Origin: Ignavibacteria bacterium
GTDB lineage: Bacteria > Bacteroidota > Ignavibacteria > OLB7
DNA: 64,000 bases
Direction of reading: 5' to 3'
Assembly (NCBI GenBank): GCA_020635205.1
Contig: JACKAE010000001.1
Span: forward strand, 1 to 64,000
Under the pieces are notes generated by a model. The model was not told the DNA's origin. It made no database searches and worked only from the letters and a program-made list of their open reading frames with translations. Made by a program: the position numbers and the translations under genes. Of the stretch, positions 1 through 7,417 are shown one piece after another; positions within the stretch are counted from its first letter, which is position 1; every line of letters starts with the position of its first letter.

Positions 1-897
1 GGAGTGTTCGCCGAAGGTTTTAGTCTCCGTGTTGAGTCTGAACTCATATCCAGTGCGGAGTGTCGGTGCTTTTAACCCTTCAAAAAGCTGCATTTCCAGG
101 TCACCCCCGATGTAGGGGGTCACTTTGCCGAGATTTCCCGGAATTGTGTGGAAGAGAAGCTGCGTACCAATATATGGTCGAACGTAGAGACTTGTTGGCT
201 CAAAAGAAGAGCCACCACTGGCCCAGAGTCCCAACCAAAGGAAATGCTCCAGTCCGCAGGAAAGGTCAACAAACTCGCGACTGTAGACAACTGCCCCCTC
301 GTTCGGAAGTGCAAACTGTGGTTCTCCGTCGACGAGGTGGGCGGAGATGTGGGCAATTCGGAGTGTTGGAATGATTGTTGTGCGGTGCTTTGTCCGCTCC
401 TTAATGTTTCCATCGCCTGTTGAAGTATAGGAATCTCCTGTCTTGCCAATCCGCATCGATCCATAGAATCCGAAGTAGTAGTCAACTGCCTCAACAGGGA
501 ATTTAAAGTTTGCTTCCGAGCGAAGGCGCGACCAAGTAAAGAAATCGATTCCCGCGCTGAAGTTGATGGCAGCAGGTTCCCAAATTGGATAGAGGTAGTT
601 AGAGAAATCGTCGTTGCCGCAGATAGGAGAGTGGCAAACCATCTCGACATAGCTCGCACTCTCAGCCGCCTCTAAAAGTGGTATCGTCCCCCCAATGTCG
701 AGTCGAACTTTGTCCCCCTCCGACTCACCCGAACCTCCAATCCGCGGAGCATACTTCGCTGCGTATGGCCAGCGGTAGAGTGGAAGTTTCTCTTTAACCA
801 CATCACTCCCTTCTGAACCGGTCACGGTGTTCTGTCCAATCAGCGGGAGTGTGCAGAGGATGATTCCCGAGAGAAAAATCAAAGAAAGTCTAAACAT
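1..897 (-). CDS. Probable outer-membrane protein, 3' end cut by window edge
   Basis: Reading leftward from an ATG at 897, the frame stays open for 299 codons to the window edge, so the C-terminus is missing. The protein starts with a Sec-type signal peptide (MFRLSLIFLSGIILC, then a likely cut after LIGQ). The mature part has alternating polar/hydrophobic stretches rich in Tyr, Phe and Gly, as in an outer-membrane beta-barrel. A segment with HISAHL followed by YSREF recalls DUF1207-type proteins, but this is weak. No enzymatic motif is seen. The preferred reading is this long signal-bearing frame; shorter overlapping frames in both directions look like shadows. Function unknown. Confidence 0.7.
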   Translation of the reverse strand, partial: MFRLSLIFLSGIILCTLPLIGQNTVTGSEGSDVVKEKLPLYRWPYAAKYAPRIGGSGESEGDKVRLDIGGTIPLLEAAESASYVEMVCHSPICGNDDFSNYLYPIWEPAAINFSAGIDFFTWSRLRSEANFKFPVEAVDYYFGFYGSMRIGKTGDSYTSTGDGNIKERTKHRTTIIPTLRIAHISAHLVDGEPQFALPNEGAVVYSREFVDLSCGLEHFLWLGLWASGGSSFEPTSLYVRPYIGTQLLFHTIPGNLGKVTPYIGGDLEMQLFEGLKAPTLRTGYEFRLNTETKTFGEHS

Positions 898-1090
898 ACA
901 ATTGGTTGATAGTCTCTGTCTGCTGCGGATTCTGAATTTGTGAATATAGAGCGTTCGGCAGATATGATCGTTACCAAGGAAGTGTGGGAGTGAATGAGTG
1001 GGGAAGTTCGCTGACGACTTCTCTTTTCCCGATGCGAACTCAGAGTTAAGCAAGGACAATCATTCTATTTTCAGTGAAATAAGAAGAGGG

Positions 1091-1669
1091 TTATTGAGAG
1101 GTGCGGACTATCCACCTCCAAGGTAACTCAGTAGCCTTCGAGATACCGATTCTCGGGGTTGTCTCTACTATACTGTCGGGAATCGGTTCCCCTTGCAGCA
1201 GCTTAACTGGAGAGTCTGGAGTGAGGAGGTCGAGTCCATTGTGCTCTGGGCCAATGCCGAGTGCGCGCGTTAATTTCCCCGGTCCATTTGCCAGATTGCA
1301 GTCGCCTACCTTCATTCCTCGGCGTTCTCGCATCACTTCAATTCCCTCAACCGGTTCAATTCCCCGTAAAAGGACAGCCTCGCCATATCCTTCCCTCCCC
1401 GCAACGATGTTCACGCAGTGGTGCATTCCGTAGATGAAGTAAACGTAAAGTCGACCCCCATTTAGGAACATCGCCTTATTCCGCTCAGTTTTTCCACGGT
1501 AACAGTGGCTGGCTGGTTCTTCTTGTCGGTAGGCTTCTACTTCGACAATCCGGCCTGAGGTGTAGGAGCCAGCAATTCTTGTTTCTAATGTGCACCCGAG
1601 AAGGTCACGGGCAAGTGTAGGTGAGTCGCGGAGAAAGAAATCGCGTGATACCATCTGTTTATAGTTCAT
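1091..1669 (-). CDS. 3-methyladenine DNA glycosylase (AAG/MPG family)
   Basis: Excises alkylated purines in base-excision repair. The roughly 192-residue protein carries the family blocks in order: RDLLG, the GRIVEVEAY segment that supplies the catalytic Glu, the ASHCYRGKTERNKAMF block, YVYFIYGMHHCVN, LLRGIEP and a GPGKLTRALGI segment. Length matches the bacterial family (about 190-200). I chose the ATG at 1669. An upstream in-frame TTG at 1687 lies inside a dispersed repeat and is unlikely. No Shine-Dalgarno site is visible. It is a stand-alone gene, divergent from lepA and separated from it by the repeat. Confidence 0.93.
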   Translation of the reverse strand: MNYKQMVSRDFFLRDSPTLARDLLGCTLETRIAGSYTSGRIVEVEAYRQEEPASHCYRGKTERNKAMFLNGGRLYVYFIYGMHHCVNIVAGREGYGEAVLLRGIEPVEGIEVMRERRGMKVGDCNLANGPGKLTRALGIGPEHNGLDLLTPDSPVKLLQGEPIPDSIVETTPRIGISKATELPWRWIVRTSQ

Positions 1670-1680
1670 TGGCGATAAGT

Positions 1681-1855
1681 CACGCAAAGCCGCGAAGACG
1701 CAAAGGAGGCTCCCGACTCTCGATTTTTGAATTCATAGGCTTGACTACTTCTACCGATCCCGGCGCAACCTAAAAGAGTTGTACCTACCCAGCCCTTCTG
1801 ACTCATACACTCTCCCACTCACTAACTCCCACACTCTCAACTCTATGAACTCTCA
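1681..1855. repeat. Left arm of 175-bp inverted repeat flanking lepA
   Basis: This stretch is the reverse complement of 3773-3947 with about ten mismatches and no gap over 175 bases (my alignment by eye). It begins with a CTTTGCG-type repeat (1681-1712, inverted), then a Gly/Thr-free intergenic-like stretch containing GATCCCGGCGCAACC, and ends with phrases such as CTCCCACTC. Diverged relatives occur at 5984-6180 and 18145-18275, so it belongs to a dispersed intergenic family. Confidence 0.85.
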
Positions 1856-1929
1856 CATTCTTGTTCTTGCGCACTCGGCTTCTTAGAGGTATGTTGACTC
1901 TCTTTGTTTTGTAACGCTATCGATAACGC

Positions 1930-3747
1930 ATGAACAATATCCGCAATTTCTGCATCATCGCTCATATAGATCACGGCAAGTCAACCCTTGCCGACCGGTT
2001 GTTGGAGTATACCGGGGCGATCACCAAGCGGGAGATGACAAATGCTCAGATTCTGGACAATAATCCGCTGGAGCAAGAACGTGGTATCACGATCAAGCTG
2101 CACGCAATCCAGATGAACTACATTCGCCCAAAAGAGACCGGCGACAAATCGGTCTACACGCTCAACCTGATTGATACACCGGGGCACGTTGACTTCAGTT
2201 ATGAGGTCTCTCGCTCGCTGAAGGCGTGTGAGGGGGCACTCCTGATTGTGGATGCGACCCAGGGAGTGGAAGCGCAGACGATTTCGAACCTCTACTTGGC
2301 AATTGATGCCGATTTGGAAATTATTCCGGTCATCAATAAGATCGACCTTCCGGCAGCCGCCACAACGTTGGAGACAGTGAAGGCGCAGGTGATGGATTTA
2401 ATCGGGTGCAAGGAAGAAGAAATGATTCTCAGTTCTGCTAAGTCGGGAATTGGCATCCACGAGATTCTCGAAGCTCTCGTCGATCGCGTTCCTCCGCCGA
2501 AAGGTGATCCAGATGCCCCGCTTCGCGCCTTGATCTTCGACTCTGTCTTCGATCCATACCGCGGAGCCATCGCCTACGTTCGCGTTGTCGACGGGACGAT
2601 GCGAAAGGGAGATGAGATTATCATGATGCACAGTGGGAAGAAGTTCGAAGTAGATGAGTGCGGACTATTGCGCATGAAACGAGTGCAGGGAGCCGAAATC
2701 TCCTGTGGTTCGGTTGGCTACTTTACTGCCTCGATCAAAGATGTGAAGGATACAAAGGTTGGGGATACCGTAACGTTAGCACGAGGCGGAGCTGAGAATC
2801 CAATCCCGGGATACCAGGAAGTGAAGCCCATGGTCTTTGCCGGTATCTACCCTGCCGACTCCGACGATTACGAGGCACTGCGCGACGCGCTCGACAAGTT
2901 AGCTCTGAACGATTCTTCTCTCGTCTTCGAACCAGAGACCTCAACTGCTCTCGGTTTCGGTTTTCGTTGTGGGTTCCTTGGACTTCTCCACATGGAAATT
3001 GTGCAGGAGCGATTGGATCGGGAGTTTGAGCAGACAATTGTCACAACTGTACCGAACGTACAGTATCGGGTCACAAAAAAGAGTGGCGAAGAATTGAGGG
3101 TGGACAATCCTGCGAAGATGCCAGCCGTTGGTGATATTGAAGGAATAGCCGAACCGTTCATCCGAGCACAAATTATTTGTCCTTCGGACTATATTGGTCC
3201 AGTCACGAAGCTCTGCATGGAGCGTCGGGCAATCTTTAAGGATACGAAGTATCTTTCGCAGGATCGCGTCGACATGAGTTTCGAGCTTCCACTCGGCGAG
3301 GTAATCTTTGACTTTTACGACCGCCTAAAGTCGATTTCACGAGGATATGCCTCCTTCGACTACGAAGTGATCGACATGCGTGAGGAAGACCTTGTGAAAG
3401 TTGACATTCTCTTGAATGGAGATAAAGTGGATGCTCTCTCCTTGATCGTTCACCGCTCAAAAGCCTATCACTACGGACGGAAGTTGTGTGGCAAGCTGAG
3501 AGAGTTGATTCCACGCCAGATGTACGAAGTGGTAGTTCAGGCTGCAATTGGGGCAAAGGTGATTGCTCGCGACAGTATCCGAGCGATGCGGAAGGATGTG
3601 ACCGCAAAGTGTTACGGCGGTGACATATCTCGAAAGAGAAAACTCCTCGAAAAGCAGAAGGAAGGAAAGAAGCGAATGAAACAAGTCGGCTCCGTCGAGA
3701 TTCCGCAAGAGGCATTCCTCGCGGTTCTGTCGATGGATGATGACTAA
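1930..3747 (+). CDS. lepA: Elongation factor 4 (LepA GTPase)
   Basis: Ribosome-associated translational GTPase that back-translocates or remodels stalled ribosomes. The 605 residues match the family length. G1 is AHIDHGKST (residues 11-19), G3 is DTPGH (82-86) and G4 is NKID (136-139). The C-terminal LepA-specific region is complete, with the terminal block of repeated Lys-rich residues (RKRKLLEKQKEGKKRMKQ). Start ATG is directly followed by the conserved NNIRNFCIIAH block. The gene stands alone between the arms of an inverted repeat, ahead of two signal peptidase genes; in many bacteria lepA and lepB are neighbours, so the order is conventional. Confidence 0.98.
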   Translation: MNNIRNFCIIAHIDHGKSTLADRLLEYTGAITKREMTNAQILDNNPLEQERGITIKLHAIQMNYIRPKETGDKSVYTLNLIDTPGHVDFSYEVSRSLKACEGALLIVDATQGVEAQTISNLYLAIDADLEIIPVINKIDLPAAATTLETVKAQVMDLIGCKEEEMILSSAKSGIGIHEILEALVDRVPPPKGDPDAPLRALIFDSVFDPYRGAIAYVRVVDGTMRKGDEIIMMHSGKKFEVDECGLLRMKRVQGAEISCGSVGYFTASIKDVKDTKVGDTVTLARGGAENPIPGYQEVKPMVFAGIYPADSDDYEALRDALDKLALNDSSLVFEPETSTALGFGFRCGFLGLLHMEIVQERLDREFEQTIVTTVPNVQYRVTKKSGEELRVDNPAKMPAVGDIEGIAEPFIRAQIICPSDYIGPVTKLCMERRAIFKDTKYLSQDRVDMSFELPLGEVIFDFYDRLKSISRGYASFDYEVIDMREEDLVKVDILLNGDKVDALSLIVHRSKAYHYGRKLCGKLRELIPRQMYEVVVQAAIGAKVIARDSIRAMRKDVTAKCYGGDISRKRKLLEKQKEGKKRMKQVGSVEIPQEAFLAVLSMDDD

Positions 3748-3772
3748 GTTAAGTTCGTAGAGTGTGTAGAGT

Positions 3773-3947
3773 TGAGAGTTCATAGAGTTGAGAGTGTGGG
3801 AGTTCGTGAGTGGGAGAGTATATGAGTCAGAAGGGCTGGGTAGGTACAACTCTTTTAGGTTGCGCCGGGATCGGTAGAGGTAGTCAGGCCTATGAATTCA
3901 AAAGTCGAGAGTTAGGAGCCTCCTTTGCGTCTTGGCGCCTTTGCGTG
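3773..3947. repeat. Right arm of 175-bp inverted repeat flanking lepA
   Basis: Begins 25 bases after the lepA stop. It is an inverted copy of 1681-1855, about 94% identical by eye and of identical length. The CTTTGCG-type repeat sits at its distal end (3917-3947). The remaining sequence up to the lepB start at 4043 has no gene or clear terminator. Confidence 0.85.
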
Positions 3948-4042
3948 AGTAACTTCCTTTCCCTCTGTCCCGTAAGGGGAGCCTCGTTGTAAAATTATAG
4001 AGAAGAAGACATCCTGTATATCAGAACATAGAGAACGAGTTG

Positions 4043-5047
4043 ATGAATCCTGAAGAACGCAAACAGATTCTTGCCGGTAAGGGAAAGAAAATCCAGCGGA
4101 ACCAAAAGCAGGCAGATAGTGGACAGTCCAGCGAAGGGAACCCCAAGGGAAAAGGGAAGGGTAAGGAACGCCAGCAGCCGATGACGTGGCAGGAAGTGAC
4201 AATCTCCTGGGCGAAGACAATACTTGGTGCACTCCTAATTGTGATGATCGTAAATGGTCTTCTCATCCAATCGTTCGTTGTTCCAACTGAGTCGATGGAG
4301 GGGGAAGTTCTTGCCGGAGACTTTCTGTTCGTCAACCGTTTTATCTACGGCGGCTCTACACCGCAGACTATTCCTTTCCTAAACATTCCTCTTCCTTACG
4401 TGAAACTTCCCGGCTTGCGTAGTCCTGAGAAAGGAGATGTGATTGTCTTTATCTACCCAGGTGACCGCGATCAAGTGGAGGCGACAGATTTTCAATACTA
4501 CCTGAAACGGTGCGTGGCCACTGCCGGAGATACGTTGGAGGTACGAAATGGGGTTGCCTACGTTAATGGCGTAAAGGAGATATCTCCTTCAAAGGTACAG
4601 TATATGCAAAACCGTGGCGTGCGCTCGGACGAGAGATATAACACATTCCCTCGCGGACGACAGTGGACACACGATAATTGGGGGCCGATGCGCATTCCAA
4701 AAGAGGGGGATGTGATCCCGTTAAACGATACGAACTATCAAGAGTGGGAAATCTTTATTGCGAGGGAAGGGCACGATGTTCGCAGAACTGGTGGGTTAAT
4801 AGAGATCGACGGCCAAACTGTGGACTCTTATACTGTAGAGCGTGACTACGTCTTCGGCATGGGCGATAATCGTGACAACTCACTCGACAGTCGATTTTGG
4901 GGGTTTGTTCCGGTTAAGAATGTTGTCGGCACGCCGTTGATCGTCTACTGGTCGTGGCAGAATAAAGATGCGAGAAATAACGAATATTCCCTCGGTGAAA
5001 AGCTCGGACGGATTCGCTGGAATCGCATCTTCAACAGTGTTGATTAG
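4043..5047 (+). CDS. lepB: Signal peptidase I, first copy
   Basis: Membrane-bound Ser/Lys protease that removes Sec and Tat signal peptides. After a basic 47-residue cytoplasmic extension comes one hydrophobic anchor (about residues 53-76), then the catalytic Ser84 in PTESMEGEV, and the general base Lys155 in LKRCVATAGD. The late GDNRDNSLDSR box is present. The 334-residue length is longer than E. coli-type minimal forms because of an insert between the Lys and GDNRDNS boxes. ATG 4043 is preferred over an adjacent TTG. It is followed after 81 bases by a second lepB. Confidence 0.95.
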   Translation: MNPEERKQILAGKGKKIQRNQKQADSGQSSEGNPKGKGKGKERQQPMTWQEVTISWAKTILGALLIVMIVNGLLIQSFVVPTESMEGEVLAGDFLFVNRFIYGGSTPQTIPFLNIPLPYVKLPGLRSPEKGDVIVFIYPGDRDQVEATDFQYYLKRCVATAGDTLEVRNGVAYVNGVKEISPSKVQYMQNRGVRSDERYNTFPRGRQWTHDNWGPMRIPKEGDVIPLNDTNYQEWEIFIAREGHDVRRTGGLIEIDGQTVDSYTVERDYVFGMGDNRDNSLDSRFWGFVPVKNVVGTPLIVYWSWQNKDARNNEYSLGEKLGRIRWNRIFNSVD

Positions 5048-5128
5048 AGTTCGGCTCACAAGTCTAAAAAAGGAAAGAGTTTCGCCGAGTACGGCATTGT
5101 TCATTGCAAGAGACTCTCCGCACTGCAA

Positions 5129-5983
5129 ATGAACCAGACCGATCATACAGAAGAATCGGTGGAGGCAGGTGGGTTGGCAACTGCAGGAGAGGGGAAGTCT
5201 GCATCCGATGCGTTTCGCAAACTTCTCTGGGGTACTGGATACTCCCTGTTGGGGTTACTGATTCTACGAACCTTTGTCTTCGCACCCTACGCCATTCCAA
5301 CAAGGTCGATGGAGCCGACGATTCTTCCCGGAGATGCAGTTCTCATTAACCAGTTGCCCTACTACATCCGCACACCGGAGTTCTTTCCCTTCACCCACTG
5401 GCCTATTCCCCACCTTGAGTTGGGAGGGCTTGGGAGTCTTGAGCGTGGAGATGTTGTCCTCTTCCGATCTCCCGAACTTTACTTAAGTGAGGATCATTCA
5501 ATCCTTTTCAAACGTGCCGTTGCCCTCCCCGGAGATACAGTTGCTTTAGTTGATGGAATGATTGTAGTTAATGGGAGAGATCCTGAGCCTCTCTCTCTAC
5601 CGACAGTTCACCGTGAACCAATGGATGTGAAGAAAGCCTGGCCTCTGCTCCGAAAAAAGAGAATGGTAGTTGTTCCCTACAAAGGATATGAACTTCCACT
5701 CGATTCGGTAACTGCCGAAGCCTGGAGAGATGTTCTTTACGCTGAAGGGGTTAACGTCACCTATAAAAATCGAATTGTCTTTATCAACGGCGGTCCTGCA
5801 ACCCGCTATCGTTTCAAGCAAGATTATTTCTTTGCACTCGGCGACAACTCCACAAACAGCCGCGACAGTCGTCACTTCGGTTTTATCCCACATAAAAATT
5901 TAATCGGAGAGGCAATAATCATTTTTTGGTCGAGCGGAGAAGATGGAATTCGGTGGGGAAGGATCGGGAAGGGAGTTGAGTAG
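5129..5983 (+). CDS. lepB: Signal peptidase I, second copy
   Basis: A 284-residue paralogue of the preceding gene. It has an anchor at about residues 34-52, the catalytic Ser60 in PTRSMEPT, Lys128 in LFKRAVALPGD, and GDNSTNSRDSR near the end. Both Ser and Lys are kept, so it should be active. The two copies differ strongly outside the catalytic boxes, pointing to old duplication and possible division of labour between signal peptide types (inference). Likely co-transcribed with the first copy; the gap is 81 bases. Confidence 0.94.
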   Translation: MNQTDHTEESVEAGGLATAGEGKSASDAFRKLLWGTGYSLLGLLILRTFVFAPYAIPTRSMEPTILPGDAVLINQLPYYIRTPEFFPFTHWPIPHLELGGLGSLERGDVVLFRSPELYLSEDHSILFKRAVALPGDTVALVDGMIVVNGRDPEPLSLPTVHREPMDVKKAWPLLRKKRMVVVPYKGYELPLDSVTAEAWRDVLYAEGVNVTYKNRIVFINGGPATRYRFKQDYFFALGDNSTNSRDSRHFGFIPHKNLIGEAIIIFWSSGEDGIRWGRIGKGVE

Positions 5984-6228
5984 AGTTTATAGAGTTGAGA
6001 GTGGGAGTGTCTGAGTATGAGAGTTCGTAGAGTGGTAGTTGCAGGTTTTTCGCCTGCGCTGGAGTTAGAAGATGTTGTCAAGTCTATGTTAGTGAAGAGT
6101 CTAAAAGTCGAGAGTTCCGCCACGTATATTCTCCTTTGCGTCTTCGCGGCTTTGCGTGAGCGCCTTTGCGTGAGCGGCTTTACGCACTACTCTTTTTGAA
6201 TTTTGCCTTTTGAATTTTGAATTCCACC
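5984..6228. repeat. Composite intergenic repeat between lepB and hemW
   Basis: Contains, in order, GAGAGTTCGTAGAG-type phrases shared with the lepA inverted repeat, a double CTTTGCG unit (6131-6185, two and a half units in tandem) and an AATTTTGAATTC-type AT-rich repeat (6200-6225) ending next to the hemW start. No gene seen. Confidence 0.7.
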
Positions 6229-7407
6229 ATGTCCGGTCTCTACATACACATACCGTTCTGCGAGAAGAAGTGCATCTACTGTAGTTTCTACTCGATTGAG
6301 TCCTTTGCAAACAAAAATCGTTTCCTCGATGCCTTGCACCGCGAGATTGCCCAGTCGGGAGAAATCCCTCCGGTAAAGGAGGAGCGAGAAGAGGTTCGGA
6401 CGATCTTTTTCGGCGGTGGGACTCCCTCGATGCTCTCTCCCGATGAGATGAGTGCGATTCTTGATTCGTTGCGGGCTGCCCACACAGTTGTGGGGGATGC
6501 CGAGATCACGATGGAGTGCAATCCGGGTGCGCTGAATCGGGATTGGTTGGAAGGATACCGCGAGGGGGGGATCAATCGACTAAGTTTCGGTGTGCAGTCG
6601 TTCCACGACGATGAGTTGCAGTTCCTAAGCCGTATTCACACCGCAGCAGAGGCGGAAGAGAATATCCGGCTGGTTCGAGATGTTTTTGACAACGTTTCGC
6701 TCGATATGATCTTTGCTCTCCCCGGACAGACTCCAGAGCGTTGGCACTATAACCTTGAGCGGGCAGTCGACCTTGGAACCGACCACATCAGTGCCTACTC
6801 TCTGATCTTCGAAGAGGGTACACCCCTTAACGCAATGCGATTGAAGGGGAAGGTAAATCCTGCCCCGAACGATCTTGAAGCCGATATGTACGAGGAGACT
6901 GTACAGTTCCTCGCTCGGCACGGTTTGGAGCAGTACGAGACGAGCAACTACGCGAAGGCCGGCTATGCTTGCCGACACAACATTGGCTATTGGGAACGGA
7001 AGAGCTACACCGGCTACGGCCCTTCGGCTCACAGCTTTGCACGTCGTGGAGTGCTGGGGAAACGCTGGGCAAATGTCTCCAGTCTGAACGCCTACCTCGA
7101 ATCGATTGAGTCGGGAGGAAGCCCAGTAATTATGCGGGAAGAGTTGACTTCTGAACAGGGAATGGAAGAGATCGTGATGTTAGGACTTCGCTATCGAGGG
7201 ATTAACCTCTACGACTTTAAAGAAGCTGTTGGCGAAGAGTTAACCAGCGTTGCCCCCGAGAGAGTAGAGTGGCTGCTGAAAGAAGGCTTTGCACAGCTCG
7301 ACGAAGATTCCCTGCGACTTACGGCGAAAGGAAGTATCTTTGCCGACCGGTTCGCTCTGGAGATTATCGAGGCGACCGAACGATCCCGTCAACTATCTTC
7401 GATATAG
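6229..7407 (+). CDS. hemW: Radical SAM haem chaperone HemW-like (coproporphyrinogen oxidase-like)
   Basis: Radical SAM protein of the HemN/HemW family. The 4Fe-4S cluster motif CEKKCIYCSF is at residues 11-20, only ten residues from the start, as in HemW. HemN is longer and carries an N-terminal extension, so haem delivery is the likelier role than oxygen-independent coproporphyrinogen oxidation. GGGTPS, ECNP and GVQSF blocks follow. I prefer ATG 6229; an in-frame TTG at 6217 lies in a repeat. The stop precedes the next gene by ten bases. Confidence 0.93.
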   Translation: MSGLYIHIPFCEKKCIYCSFYSIESFANKNRFLDALHREIAQSGEIPPVKEEREEVRTIFFGGGTPSMLSPDEMSAILDSLRAAHTVVGDAEITMECNPGALNRDWLEGYREGGINRLSFGVQSFHDDELQFLSRIHTAAEAEENIRLVRDVFDNVSLDMIFALPGQTPERWHYNLERAVDLGTDHISAYSLIFEEGTPLNAMRLKGKVNPAPNDLEADMYEETVQFLARHGLEQYETSNYAKAGYACRHNIGYWERKSYTGYGPSAHSFARRGVLGKRWANVSSLNAYLESIESGGSPVIMREELTSEQGMEEIVMLGLRYRGINLYDFKEAVGEELTSVAPERVEWLLKEGFAQLDEDSLRLTAKGSIFADRFALEIIEATERSRQLSSI

Positions 7408-7417
7408 AGTAGATCAG

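Noticed and set aside
60..659. Open frames 60-374 (+), 148-423 (+) and 120-659 (-)
   Set aside because: They overlap the longer signal-bearing minus-strand frame from 897 that is open to the edge. Their residues (repeated Ser/Thr/Arg runs) look like shadow translation.
1894..1929. TTGACT with a possible -10 upstream of lepA
   Set aside because: The -10 candidate lies only a few bases from the ATG, leaving no space for a leader. Spacing is poor for the usual consensus of this group.
3236..3849. Minus-strand frames across the lepA end
   Set aside because: Antisense shadows of a conserved gene, with low-complexity Arg/Ser content.
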